64,000 nt of DNA from assembly GCF_003751805.1 (NCBI RefSeq), contig NZ_RKHQ01000002.1, positions 248,001-312,000 of the forward strand, given 5' to 3'. This document shows, piece after piece, positions 27,301 to 34,546 of this stretch. The stretch's first letter is position 1. Each line of letters starts with the position of its first letter. The notes beneath the pieces were generated by a model. That model saw only the letters and a program-made list of their open reading frames with translations. It searched no databases and was not told the DNA's origin. Both the position numbers and the translations under genes were made by a program. This stretch comes from Salana multivorans. Its GTDB lineage: Bacteria; Actinomycetota; Actinomycetes; Actinomycetales; Beutenbergiaceae.

Positions 27301-28296
27301 CTTGGCGACCTCGCCGCCGAACGTCGCGGTGTTGACCTGGCTGATCTCGAAGTTGCCCGAGCCGCCGGCCAGCGCGTCGTACTTGGTCTGGAGCAGAGCC
27401 TCGAGCGCGGCGACGTCGGTCACCTTCACCTTGTAGGTGAGGGCGAGGCTGGACGGGCCGGCGACGTCGACCGAGCCGGAGAAGGTCGAGCCGGACACGG
27501 TCGGGGAGAACGTGAACGGGCTGGTCGTCCGGTTGAGGCCGTTCGTGTCCCACGTCGTGAGGGAGCCGACGAACGAGCCGGCGACGTAGCCGAGGCCGGC
27601 CGGGAGCTGGTCGGCGATCGTGTAGCCGGTGCGTGCCGTCGGCGAGTCGACGCGGAGCGTGTAGGTGAGCTCCTGGTCGGCGATCTCCGGCTTGAGCTTC
27701 ACCTCGCCGCCGACGACCGTGACGAAGCTGTCGAGGTTGCCCGGCGTGACGCTCTTGGCCTGGGTGTCGGTGACGTTCTCGAACTGGTCGCCGTCGTTGC
27801 GGATGATGACGGTGACGGAGTGCTCGTCGCCGCCGACCTTCCAGGTGATCGGCTCCTTGACGCTGCCGTCGACCGGGTTGACCTTGAAGTCCAGGTCGAA
27901 GACGCCCTGGTTGATCTCGGTCGGCCACGGGTTCGCGAACGTGATGGAGACCTTGTTGCCGTCCTGGACGACGCCCACAATCGCGGAGTTGCCCGCGGGG
28001 ACACCGGTCAGGGTGACGTTGTCGCCGAGCTCGAAGACGACCGTCGAGCCGGGCGCCACGGCGTCGTTGTACTGGACGCGGAGCGTGAGGGTGTCGCCCT
28101 CCTTGACGACGGCCGTGCCGTCGTAGGTCTCGCCGTTGAGGAGGACGTTCGAGCTGATGCCCGCGGGATCGGCGCTCGCGGCCTGGGACAGGCCGACGAC
28201 CGAGGCCATCGCGAGGACGAGGGCGACGAGGCTGGACAGCCACCGTCGCGGGTTCGGGCCGGACCAGCGTCCGGCAGTGCGTTCTTTGTTGGTCAC
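24379..28296 (-). CDS. LPXTG-anchored surface protein with SdrD-B-like domains
   Basis: 1305 residues. Signal peptide at 1-42 (basic start, then SLVALVLAMASVVGLSQAASA). About 800 residues of β-rich adhesin-like modules follow. Then come three SdrD-B/Cna-B type domains at about 840-967, 974-1099 and 1102-1215, each opening GDYVWVDQNRDG or GDVVWIDANKNG with Ca-binding-like Asp/Asn loops. A Pro/Thr-rich stalk, LPNTG at 1266-1270, a hydrophobic segment and RRR tail complete a sortase-anchored protein. The first two B domains are nearly identical. No sortase is in the window. GTG start with CAGGAG upstream. An adhesive or pilus-like role is inferred. Confidence 0.9.
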   Translation of the reverse strand: MTNKERTAGRWSGPNPRRWLSSLVALVLAMASVVGLSQAASADPAGISSNVLLNGETYDGTAVVKEGDTLTLRVQYNDAVAPGSTVVFELGDNVTLTGVPAGNSAIVGVVQDGNKVSITFANPWPTEINQGVFDLDFKVNPVDGSVKEPITWKVGGDEHSVTVIIRNDGDQFENVTDTQAKSVTPGNLDSFVTVVGGEVKLKPEIADQELTYTLRVDSPTARTGYTIADQLPAGLGYVAGSFVGSLTTWDTNGLNRTTSPFTFSPTVSGSTFSGSVDVAGPSSLALTYKVKVTDVAALEALLQTKYDALAGGSGNFEISQVNTATFGGEVAKTASVRLRGNVPAAPGPNLGQAFAKNADWTTKNVVTGEDGTTLTPPADIVYTLRANLAQWNDSSANFTLSQNVVISDVLPAQARWNGSDAAFVTAEGITLTRAAACPATTADFTADAYVGQYCLDGQRLLVNVGKDSATNATIQVKAQLLTVDGLEQTGSTSITDAVPYRLRNTANFHYRDGSPYGVNRDVTVVVLPDTSGGVNDSTVFAKSGTAEETTVKPGETVTVNYRFTVAAGKGIDLSKSTIVDYVDTDVFSLEDLSAIGVTGTYDGQALTAAHFVLSTNADGDLVIALSETGKAVVEARGADKAFVANLALTSTPFVGKETRTITNRATLFGEDGDPDYWSETEEEATSYGDEAEVRKRVYDRSAAQWVETLKAYMDGEGNLVQDTYVYRIEFIPHGSYDSVKIIDVVDILPGATEFLGFVTQENAATATDPTNGPVDIGGNLEATYDAASKTVKLVQKDGTVLDAGPSIAAYVAVRITDPSQTVVNRIGGTSATIEPVKSVSVGDYVWVDQNRDGRQDEGEPGIPGVVLTLVGPDGEPVTDVFGNPVPPTPTDENGHYTFDHLPALEGNQTYTVVIDREASQEPLSPYVPTVSGQGDRAGDSSTWEASTEPGDLHEDGDRDPTLDFGFVTPSVSVGDYVWVDQNRDGRQDEGEPGIPGVVLTLVGPDGEPVTDVFGNPVPPTPTDENGHYTFENLPALTGEQTYTVVIDREASQEPLSPYVPTVSGQGDRAGDSSTWEASTEPGDLHEDGDRDPTLDFGFVAKTYAIGDVVWIDANKNGVQDDGEKPLPGVTVDLLVDGDVVATTTTDADGRYVFDNLPAGTYQVRFTLTQEQKAMYEFTVRDAGDDDAVDSDANPSDGLTRTIVLDDSNEALTGEYPYREIAASQGIDPTWDAGVVLKPAPSTPAGGTTTPTVPPATPTPSPSHGPLPNTGSGIGVGAVAAVLALLGAGGTLLLLARRRDAVRTGG
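25001..25376. repeat. 396-bp-period direct repeat, copy A (SdrD-B domain)
   Basis: Nearly identical to 25397-25772, offset by exactly 396 bp (132 codons). Most of the differences fall in one cluster at about 25168-25210. It encodes the second of the three B-like domains. Confidence 0.9.
25397..25772. repeat. 396-bp-period direct repeat, copy B (SdrD-B domain)
   Basis: Partner of 25001-25376; encodes the first B-like domain of the surface protein. The near identity suggests recent duplication or gene conversion. Confidence 0.9.
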
Positions 28297-28642
28297 GGAT
28301 CACTCCTGGAGGTCGATCCACCCGTCCTGCCCCCCACCGGCGCACGGACGCCGCCGGGCTGCCACAACTGGCGCTCAGATCGGGTGGATTCCCAGTGATC
28401 CTTTCGTAGCCAGAGAGTGACGACCGTGCTGGATGACCCCTTTTCATCCCCCGACGACGGCATTTGGTACCGGGGTTAGTCCCGGGTGAGCGCGCGGGTG
28501 AGAGCCGGGGTGGGGCCGCGCCGTCGGTCGTCGCGAGCTGCCCCCGTCGGCCGGCGCGCGGGGTCGCCGAGAGACCCCGCGGTGCGGGTGCGACGGGAGG
28601 GCGTCCGGCCGGCGGTCGGTGCGGCCGGCCGTCGGCCGGCGG
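28297..28642. other. 346-bp gap before the surface protein and after the LuxR-type gene
   Basis: No gene seen. It holds a 9-bp-stem hairpin at 28557-28581, a GC-rich palindrome CCGGCCG-T-CGGCCGG at 28625-28639 just after the regulator stop (probable terminator), and an inverted repeat GGATGA-N7-TCATCC at 28431-28449 in the likely control region of the surface protein gene, 135 bp before its start. Confidence 0.5.
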
Positions 28643-31249
28643 TCAGTGCCGCGGGAGCTGGTCGAGCAGCCCCAGCTCGCGCGCCACGGCGATGGCCGCC
28701 TGGCGCGAGGAGACGCCGAGCTTGCGGTAGATGCTCTGGAGCTGGGACTTGACCGTGTGCGGGGAGACGACGAGCGCGGTCGCCACCGCGCGGATGCCGT
28801 CGTGCTCGACGAGGGTGCCGAGCACGACCATCTCCCGCTTCGTCAGGCTGACCGTCGTCGCGACGGAGGGCCGTCCGGCCGAGGACGGCACGTCGAGGTA
28901 GCGCCGGATGCTCGGCGACTCGCGCTCGACGCCGAGGTCGTACAGGAGCCGCCGGTCGCTGGGCGTCAGCAGGGCCACGTGCATCCGCGGGCCGTAGCTC
29001 TCCCACGCGAGCGTCGCCGCGTTGAGCCACCGCCAGGCCCGCTCGGCGTCCCCGGCTCGCAGGGCGGCGACCGCCCCGTACGTCTGCAGCTCCGCCCGCG
29101 TCCGGATGGTGTGCCCCGCCAGGTCGAGGAGCTCCGACGTCCGGCGCAGCGCCTCGTCGTCCCGGCCCTCGGCCAGCAGGATCGCGACCCGCGCGGCCGC
29201 CGTGTAGGGGCTGGTCGCCGGCTGGTCCGCCAGCGCGCCGACGGCCTCGCGGTGCTCCCCGCCCGCCAGCCAGGCGAGGGCGATGGCCGCCTGGAGCCGC
29301 TCGGTCGCGACGTTGTCGCCGACGCCCGGGGGCGGAACCGGCTCCGCGAGCTCCGCGCTGATCCGGATCGCCTCGGCGTGGGCCTGGCCCAGCCCGTGGC
29401 GGGCCGAGACCGAGATGCCGGCGAAGAAGGGCCAGAACTCGGCCGTGTGGTTGTAGGGGACCGTCCCGCGCAGGTGCTCGATAGCGCCAGCGAAGTCGAG
29501 CGCGTCCAGCAGCTCGTACCCCTCCGCGATGAGGCCGGGCCCGTTGAGGTAGGTGTTGCGCAGCCCGGCCGGCCACGCGTCGTCGTCGATCGCCCGGAAC
29601 GCCGCCCGCGCCCGGACGAGGTCGCCGGCGAAGGCGTTGATGCCGGCCGCGTAGACGGTCGAGTAGTTCCTCGTGGTCTGCGTCGGCAGCAGCGCGACGG
29701 AGCGGTGGACGGCGTCGAGCGCCTCCTCGATCCGGCCCCGCTGGAGGAGGGAGTACGAGAGCTGGCGCATGACCGTCCCGACGGTCTCGCCGTAGCGGAC
29801 GCGCAGGTCCGGCGGGATCGCGTCGACCAGCGCGAGCGCCTCCTGCGCCGCGTCGGCCGACTCGTGGAATCGGCCGTCGAACCGGCGGGCGATGGCCTGC
29901 ATGCCGGCGAGCGTGAACGCGTCGACGGTCGGCTCGATGTACGAGGGTCGCGCCGTCGACCCGTAGGCGATCCGGGCCGCCCACGGTCCCTGCGCGCGGA
30001 CCATCGTGTTGGTCAGGAGGGCGAGCGCGAGCGCGAAGGCGAGCATCGGGTACCGATCGAGCACCTCGGGCGGGACGGTCCGCAGCGCCGGGAGGAACCG
30101 GTCGGTGATGTAGCTGTCGGGGTTGCCGATGACCACCGAGACGAAGACGCGGTCGGCGAGCGCGTAGTCCTCGCCGTCGATCGCGAACTGGAGCGCCTGC
30201 TCGACGACCTCCTCGTTCTCCAGGAGCCACTGCGCCGTCGTCACGCACGAGCGGCGGAACCGCTCCGGGTCGGCCTTGGCGCGCGCCCGGAAGGTGTCCC
30301 GGATGGCGTCGACGTACTGGAAGACGGGGCCGCGCCGCGAGTAGGGGATCCACCGGCCGAAGCCGCTGCGCTCGAGCATCGCCAGCAGGTCGGCGGCGTC
30401 CGGGTTGTCGCTCAGGGCCGTCGCGAGGTCGACCCCGACGTACGGCGGGACGCTGGTGTCGGTGACGAACCGCACGGCCACCGGGTCGGGCAGGAGCGAC
30501 TCCAGGCGGGAGGCGACCACGGCGTTCCACTCGGCCGAGTCGAGCCGGGGCACGGTCCCGAGCTGGGCGAGGGTGAGCACGACCGCGCGAACGGCGAGCG
30601 CGTACCCCCGCGTCGCGCTCGCGATGGAGGCAGCCAGGCGGGGGTCGTCCAGCCCGGTCTGGTCCTCGATGAGCGACTGGACCTCGTCGGTGGTGAGCGC
30701 CAGCTCGCCCAGCGTGATGACGCGGGCGATCCCACCGGGTGGGTCCACGTCGGCGAGCCCGGTGCTCGTCCGCGTCGTGATGAGGAGCCGCAGGTCGGGG
30801 ACGGCGACGACGAGGCGTGCCAGGTCCGCGTCGATCTCGGGCATGGCGGCGCCGAGGTACTCGTAGGCGTCGAGGGCGATCGTCACGGGATCGGTGCTCG
30901 TCAGCAGGTCGGCCGCGATCCGGACCGGGTCGGCCGCCATGGCGAGCTGCGCCCGGGTGCGGCGCATCTGCTCCTCGGACAGGCCGCCGAGCCGGGCCGC
31001 GCTCGTGGCGACGTGGTGCCAGAAGGACTGCCGACTCGTGATGGTGTCGTTGAGCGAGACCCACAGGACGGGGGCGCGGTTGGTCTCGTGCAGCAGCCAG
31101 CTGCGCAGCAGCGTCGTCTTGCCGCAGCCGGAGGGTCCCTGGACGACGCAGACCCGCACGAGCGGGGAACCGATGACCCGGTAGAGGCGGGGTCGATCGA
31201 CGACTCCGGCGATCGAGGCGTGCGTCACGCGATCACGGGAGGGTGGCAT
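28643..31249 (-). CDS. large LuxR-family ATP-binding (LAL/MalT-type) regulator
   Basis: 868 residues. An N-terminal NTPase has Walker A QGPSGCGKTT (about 38-47) and a Walker-B-like VTIALDAYEYLG. Then come about 500 residues of helical TPR-like repeats and a C-terminal LuxR helix-turn-helix (TKREMVVLGTLVEHDG, VSPHTVKSQLQSIYRKLGV, about 805-855). This is the MalT/LAL layout: an ATP-dependent switch sensing a ligand through the helical region. It directly precedes the surface protein gene on the same strand with 346 bp between, so regulation of that gene is plausible. TAGAAC lies 6 nt before the ATG. Confidence 0.92.
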   Translation of the reverse strand: MPPSRDRVTHASIAGVVDRPRLYRVIGSPLVRVCVVQGPSGCGKTTLLRSWLLHETNRAPVLWVSLNDTITSRQSFWHHVATSAARLGGLSEEQMRRTRAQLAMAADPVRIAADLLTSTDPVTIALDAYEYLGAAMPEIDADLARLVVAVPDLRLLITTRTSTGLADVDPPGGIARVITLGELALTTDEVQSLIEDQTGLDDPRLAASIASATRGYALAVRAVVLTLAQLGTVPRLDSAEWNAVVASRLESLLPDPVAVRFVTDTSVPPYVGVDLATALSDNPDAADLLAMLERSGFGRWIPYSRRGPVFQYVDAIRDTFRARAKADPERFRRSCVTTAQWLLENEEVVEQALQFAIDGEDYALADRVFVSVVIGNPDSYITDRFLPALRTVPPEVLDRYPMLAFALALALLTNTMVRAQGPWAARIAYGSTARPSYIEPTVDAFTLAGMQAIARRFDGRFHESADAAQEALALVDAIPPDLRVRYGETVGTVMRQLSYSLLQRGRIEEALDAVHRSVALLPTQTTRNYSTVYAAGINAFAGDLVRARAAFRAIDDDAWPAGLRNTYLNGPGLIAEGYELLDALDFAGAIEHLRGTVPYNHTAEFWPFFAGISVSARHGLGQAHAEAIRISAELAEPVPPPGVGDNVATERLQAAIALAWLAGGEHREAVGALADQPATSPYTAAARVAILLAEGRDDEALRRTSELLDLAGHTIRTRAELQTYGAVAALRAGDAERAWRWLNAATLAWESYGPRMHVALLTPSDRRLLYDLGVERESPSIRRYLDVPSSAGRPSVATTVSLTKREMVVLGTLVEHDGIRAVATALVVSPHTVKSQLQSIYRKLGVSSRQAAIAVARELGLLDQLPRH

Positions 31250-31508
31250 GCGCCCGTTCTACCAGTCTCCCGGCGAGAAACTAAGTGATGCTCGGAGGGC
31301 GTGCGAAAAGGTCGGAAGACGTGCGTCGACGCGCTTTGTTGGCGGCCGATCCGGGCGTCCTGGGGTGGGGTGAGAAGGACTCGGTGGCTTTCGGTCGGCC
31401 TCGCGTCGACGGATCGAAGGGTCGCCGGCGGGTACCGTAGCGTCGTTCGTGGCCGGCTCGTGTCCAGGCCGGCCGCGGCGACGAACCGACGACCCAGCAG
31501 GAGGCGCC

Positions 31509-31859
31509 ATGACCCGCACGACCACCCGCACGCTGCTCGCCCTGCCGCTCCTCGCGGCTCTTGGACTCGCCGCCTGCGGCTCGAACGGGAGCGGCGGGAG
31601 CGCCTCCGGCCGTCCCAGCGCGGGGGAGATCGCGAAGGTGCTGACCGCCGGCTCGGACGTGACCAACGGGTCGACGATGGATCAGGAGATGGCCGACTGC
31701 TACGCCGGCATCCTGGCCGACTCGAAGCTGAGCGACGAGACGCTGCGCGCACTCGTGGACGGCGACGAGAACTACACGCCGGCAGACGAGGAGGCCGAGG
31801 GGAACGCGCTCGTCGAGGCGTTCACCCAGGCCGCCGCCGACTGCGGCACCCCGTCCTGA
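31509..31859 (+). CDS. small lipoprotein, unknown function
   Basis: 116 residues: signal peptide TRTLLALPLLAALGLAACG with the lipobox Cys at residue 23, a Gly/Ser linker, then about 75 residues of helical, acidic sequence (DQEMADCYAGILADSKLSDETLRALV) with two Cys residues that could pair. It is predicted to be anchored outside the membrane. Ribosome binding site CAGGAGG precedes the ATG. TACCGT/TAGCGT boxes at 31433-31443 are possible −10 elements. I do not recognise the family. Confidence 0.75.
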   Translation: MTRTTTRTLLALPLLAALGLAACGSNGSGGSASGRPSAGEIAKVLTAGSDVTNGSTMDQEMADCYAGILADSKLSDETLRALVDGDENYTPADEEAEGNALVEAFTQAAADCGTPS

Positions 31860-31864
31860 ACTTC

Positions 31865-31887
31865 GGCGGCCCCGGTCCGGGGCCGCC
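31865..31887. terminator. bidirectional hairpin between convergent genes
   Basis: GGCGGCCCC-GGTCC-GGGGCCGCC, a perfect 9-bp stem, in the 34-bp gap between the lipoprotein and metallopeptidase stops. Confidence 0.75.
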
Positions 31888-31893
31888 ACCGGC

Positions 31894-32805
31894 TCAGAGC
31901 TGGTCGCCGCTCACCGCGAACGTGTCGCACGCCGTGAGCGTCCCCTCGTTGTACCCGGTGACGAACCAGTTCTGCCGCTGGACCGAGGACCCGTGGGTCC
32001 AGGTGTCGGGCTGGACCTGACCGCTGAACGTCTCCTGGATGTGGTCGTCGCCGACGGCCGCGGCCGCCGAGAGCGCCTGCTCGACCTCCTGCTGGGTCGG
32101 CGCCAGGAGGTAGGAGTTCCCGTTGGCGTCCTTGGTCTCGACGGCGCCGCGGACCCACATGCCGGCGTAGCAGTCGGCCTGGAGCTCGAGCCGGACCGCG
32201 TCCGACGTCGGGCCCGTCCCGGTCCGGTTCACCGCGTCCATCGTGCCGAGCTGGTTCTGGATGTGGTGCCCGAACTCGTGGGCGACGACGTAGAGCTCGC
32301 CGAGCGGCCCGCCCTCGGCGCCGAACTTGCCCGACAGCTCGGCGAAGAACGACGTGTCGAGGTACACGGTGCGGTCGGGCGGGCAGTAGAACGGACCGAC
32401 CGCCGAGGTCGCCGCGCCGCACGCCGTGCTCACCTGCGCGGTGAACAGCTCGAACCCTGGCAGCTCGTAGGGGATGCCGGCCTGGTCCGGGAGCGTCGTC
32501 TCCCAGAAGGCGTCGAGCGAGAGCGCCGTCGCCTGCATCCGGCACTCGACGCGCTCGTTCGCGTCGGCGCCGTCGAGGCAGTCGACGAGCGACTCCTCGC
32601 CCTCGCCGGGCGCGTACTCGGCCTGGTTGGTGCCCGTGAGCCCGGACAGGTCGATGTCCTGGGCGTTCCCGCCGAGGAGCTGCACGACCAGGAGGATGAG
32701 CAGCCCGATCCCACCGACGCCACCGACGGCGACGCCGGTCGCGCGTCCGGCGCCGGCCCTGCGGACCCGGTTGCCCGAGATGTCCGCGTCCTTGTTGAAC
32801 GTCAT
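31894..32805 (-). CDS. neutral zinc metallopeptidase (YpfJ/KPN_02809 family)
   Basis: 303 residues. A short cytosolic start, one membrane segment at about 27-45 (GVGGIGLLILLVVQLL) and an extracytoplasmic domain. The zinc site is HEFGHH near 174-179, with the downstream ELQADCYAGMW supplying the third ligand. Four or more Cys residues in the outer domain suggest disulfides. Length and layout fit the family, whose substrates are unknown. Start ATG at 32805 after a GGGGGCGACG stretch; a TACGAT box at 32836-32841 (minus) is a likely −10. Confidence 0.92.
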   Translation of the reverse strand: MTFNKDADISGNRVRRAGAGRATGVAVGGVGGIGLLILLVVQLLGGNAQDIDLSGLTGTNQAEYAPGEGEESLVDCLDGADANERVECRMQATALSLDAFWETTLPDQAGIPYELPGFELFTAQVSTACGAATSAVGPFYCPPDRTVYLDTSFFAELSGKFGAEGGPLGELYVVAHEFGHHIQNQLGTMDAVNRTGTGPTSDAVRLELQADCYAGMWVRGAVETKDANGNSYLLAPTQQEVEQALSAAAAVGDDHIQETFSGQVQPDTWTHGSSVQRQNWFVTGYNEGTLTACDTFAVSGDQL

Positions 32806-32848
32806 CGTCGCCCCCTGTCGAGTGTGGCCGAGCCCATCGTAGGAGTCG

Positions 32849-33754
32849 TCAGCCGATCGCGCCGATGGCGCGCATGGCGTCCTCGAACCGCCCGGTCACC
32901 GTGAGCGTGAAGTCCGCGCCGTCGCGGCGGCTGACCGGCTCCAGCGTGCCGTCGGGGGCGCGGTAGTGGACGACGTCCGTGATGCCGCCGGGCAGGTCGG
33001 CCTCGGCGATGTAGCGCAGCGGCTTCATCGCGCTGACGACGCCGGTCGCGCTGGTGACCGGGTGGATCGCGACGACGGTCCGCGCCGGCAGCACCACGAG
33101 GTAGCCGTTGCTCAGGTCGAGGGACAGCCCGGCCGCCGCGAGCAGCTCGTCCATCCGCAGGAGCTGGCTCGCGCCGAAGAAGTCCTCGCTCTCGAACAGG
33201 TGCACGGCCCCGGCGGGGTCGCCGTCGTCGGCGTCGAACCGGCGGTAGGCCGGCTGCGGGAGCCGGCGCAGGTTCTCGATCGCCACCGGCCAGACGGCCT
33301 CCCAGCCGCCGTACTTCGCGACGTCCAGCTCGGTCGCGACCTGGTCCGGGTGGTCGATCGCCGGCAGGACGAGGAGGTCGTCGGTGAGCCGGATCCCCGC
33401 CGTTGCGACCTGCTCCTCGGCGTCCGCCGGCAGGCCCTGGAAGGTCGCGCGGTGCAGGATCCGGGGATAGATCCGGTCCCACACCTCCTCGAGGTTCGCG
33501 GGGGAGTCGGGCGGGGAGGTCATTATGCCGACGAACCGCGTCACCTCGGCCGCCCAGTCGTCGGTCGGGACGTCGGCCAGGCGCTTGCGCAGGTTGTCGA
33601 GGTAGCAGCGCTGCGTGCCGCCGGCGGCGTCGGGGTAGGTGAGCTCGTCCGGCGAGACGACGGTCGGGGTGAACCCGCGGGACCGGAGCTCGTCCGCCAC
33701 CATCGTCGTCAGGTCGGGGCTCTGCTTCTTGCGCCAGCCGTCGAAGAATCCCAT
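32849..33754 (-). CDS. unknown cytosolic protein (DUF1444-like layout)
   Basis: 301 residues, no signal peptide. It opens MGFFDGWRKK and contains RRLPQPAYRRFDADDGDPAG, LFESEDFFGASQLLRMDELL and YLVVLPARTVVAIHPVTSA. The pattern (a short helix, then VWPVAIENLRRLP and a β-rich end) recalls DUF1444/YtpQ-like proteins, but I am not sure. Function unknown. The ATG at 33754 follows TAGCGT by 6 nt (leaderless). It is divergent from bioY with 101 bp between starts. Confidence 0.65.
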   Translation of the reverse strand: MGFFDGWRKKQSPDLTTMVADELRSRGFTPTVVSPDELTYPDAAGGTQRCYLDNLRKRLADVPTDDWAAEVTRFVGIMTSPPDSPANLEEVWDRIYPRILHRATFQGLPADAEEQVATAGIRLTDDLLVLPAIDHPDQVATELDVAKYGGWEAVWPVAIENLRRLPQPAYRRFDADDGDPAGAVHLFESEDFFGASQLLRMDELLAAAGLSLDLSNGYLVVLPARTVVAIHPVTSATGVVSAMKPLRYIAEADLPGGITDVVHYRAPDGTLEPVSRRDGADFTLTVTGRFEDAMRAIGAIG

Positions 33755-33760
33755 CCGCTC

Positions 33761-33766
33761 ACGCTA
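33761..33766 (-). promoter_or_regulatory. leaderless-type −10 box (TAGCGT)
   Basis: On the minus strand, 6 nt before the ATG at 33754 of the unknown protein gene. Confidence 0.55.
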
Positions 33767-33843
33767 GTCGCTGTCGGGTTCCCACAACCGGTGCCCCCGC
33801 GGTTGGTAGGTGGCGCGCCGTCACCGCCCGCGTCGCCTGCCCC

Positions 33844-33849
33844 TACGGT
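33844..33849 (+). promoter_or_regulatory. leaderless-type −10 box (TACGGT) for bioY
   Basis: 6 nt before the GTG at 33856; no ribosome binding site. CACAACCG (33783-33790) and CGGTTGTG (33846-33853) form distant matching arms in this control region. Confidence 0.5.
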
Positions 33850-33855
33850 TGTGCC

Positions 33856-34467
33856 GTGACGACAACTCCCACGGCCGCCATCGCGCTCGGCTCACGCCCC
33901 GTCCTCGCCGACCTCCTGCCCGCCGCCGGCACCCGTGCCCGCGCGCTGGTGGCCGACGCCGTCCTCGTGCTCACCGGGACGCTGCTCGTCGCCGGGCTCT
34001 CGCAGGTGCTCGTCCCGCTGCCCTTCACGCCCGTGCCGCTCTCGCTCGGGACGTTCGGCGTGCTCCTCGTCGGGGCCGCCCTCGGCCCGCTGCGTGCGAC
34101 GGTGTCGCTGGCGCTCTACCTCCTCGCCGGCATCGCCGGCGTCGGCTGGTTCGCCGGCGGCGCCTCCGGCTGGCAGTTCGCCTCGTTCGGCTACCTGCTC
34201 GGGATGGTGCTCGCGGCCGCCGTCGTCGGCGCCCTCGCGCGCCGCGGCGTCGACCGGTCGGTGTGGCGCACGACGCTCGCCGGCCTCCTCGCCGGCGTCG
34301 TCGTCTATGCGCTCGGCGTGCCGTGGCTCATGGTCTTCCTCGGCGTCGACCTGCCGACGGCGCTCGCCCTCGGCGTCGTGCCCTTCCTCGTCGGCGACGC
34401 GATCAAGGCCCTCCTCGCCGCGGCCCTGCTGCCGGGCGCCTGGGCGCTCGTGGGCCGCCTGCGCTGA
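33856..34467 (+). CDS. bioY: biotin transporter substrate-binding subunit BioY
   Basis: 203 residues, six membrane segments. Family features: VPLPFTPVPLSLGTFGVLLVG at about 54-74, YLLAGIAGVGWFAGGASGWQF at about 92-112, and the end VVPFLVGDAIKALLAAAL. It is the S-component of an ECF-type biotin importer; bioM/bioN are not adjacent, so it either works alone or with a shared energizing module elsewhere. Starts at GTG 33856 without leader. Confidence 0.93.
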   Translation: MTTTPTAAIALGSRPVLADLLPAAGTRARALVADAVLVLTGTLLVAGLSQVLVPLPFTPVPLSLGTFGVLLVGAALGPLRATVSLALYLLAGIAGVGWFAGGASGWQFASFGYLLGMVLAAAVVGALARRGVDRSVWRTTLAGLLAGVVVYALGVPWLMVFLGVDLPTALALGVVPFLVGDAIKALLAAALLPGAWALVGRLR

Positions 34468-34532
34468 CCACGGCGCCCGCCGTCCGGGTCGCCGGCCGGG
34501 CCGCCCGGCGATTTCGGCTTGCCGCGGCGACC

Positions 34533-34538
34533 TAGACT
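34533..34538 (+). promoter_or_regulatory. leaderless-type −10 box (TAGACT) for the ABC-F gene
   Basis: Ends 8 nt before the GTG at 34547; no ribosome binding site between. Confidence 0.55.
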
Positions 34539-34546
34539 CTCCCCAC

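Noticed and set aside
24358-28398. Open frame of 1346 codons antisense to the surface protein gene
   Set aside because: It is a high-GC mirror frame: its product is rich in Arg, Val, Asp and Gly without domains, while the minus-strand reading has a signal peptide, B domains and LPNTG.
28600-28640. Tandem CGGCCGGCGGTC units as a possible repeat array
   Set aside because: Only two copies, in GC-rich sequence, better explained as part of a terminator hairpin.
33783-33853. CACAACCG and CGGTTGTG arms before bioY as a possible biotin regulator site
   Set aside because: The 55-bp spacer is far too long for a single operator and neither arm matches known BirA or BioQ sites.
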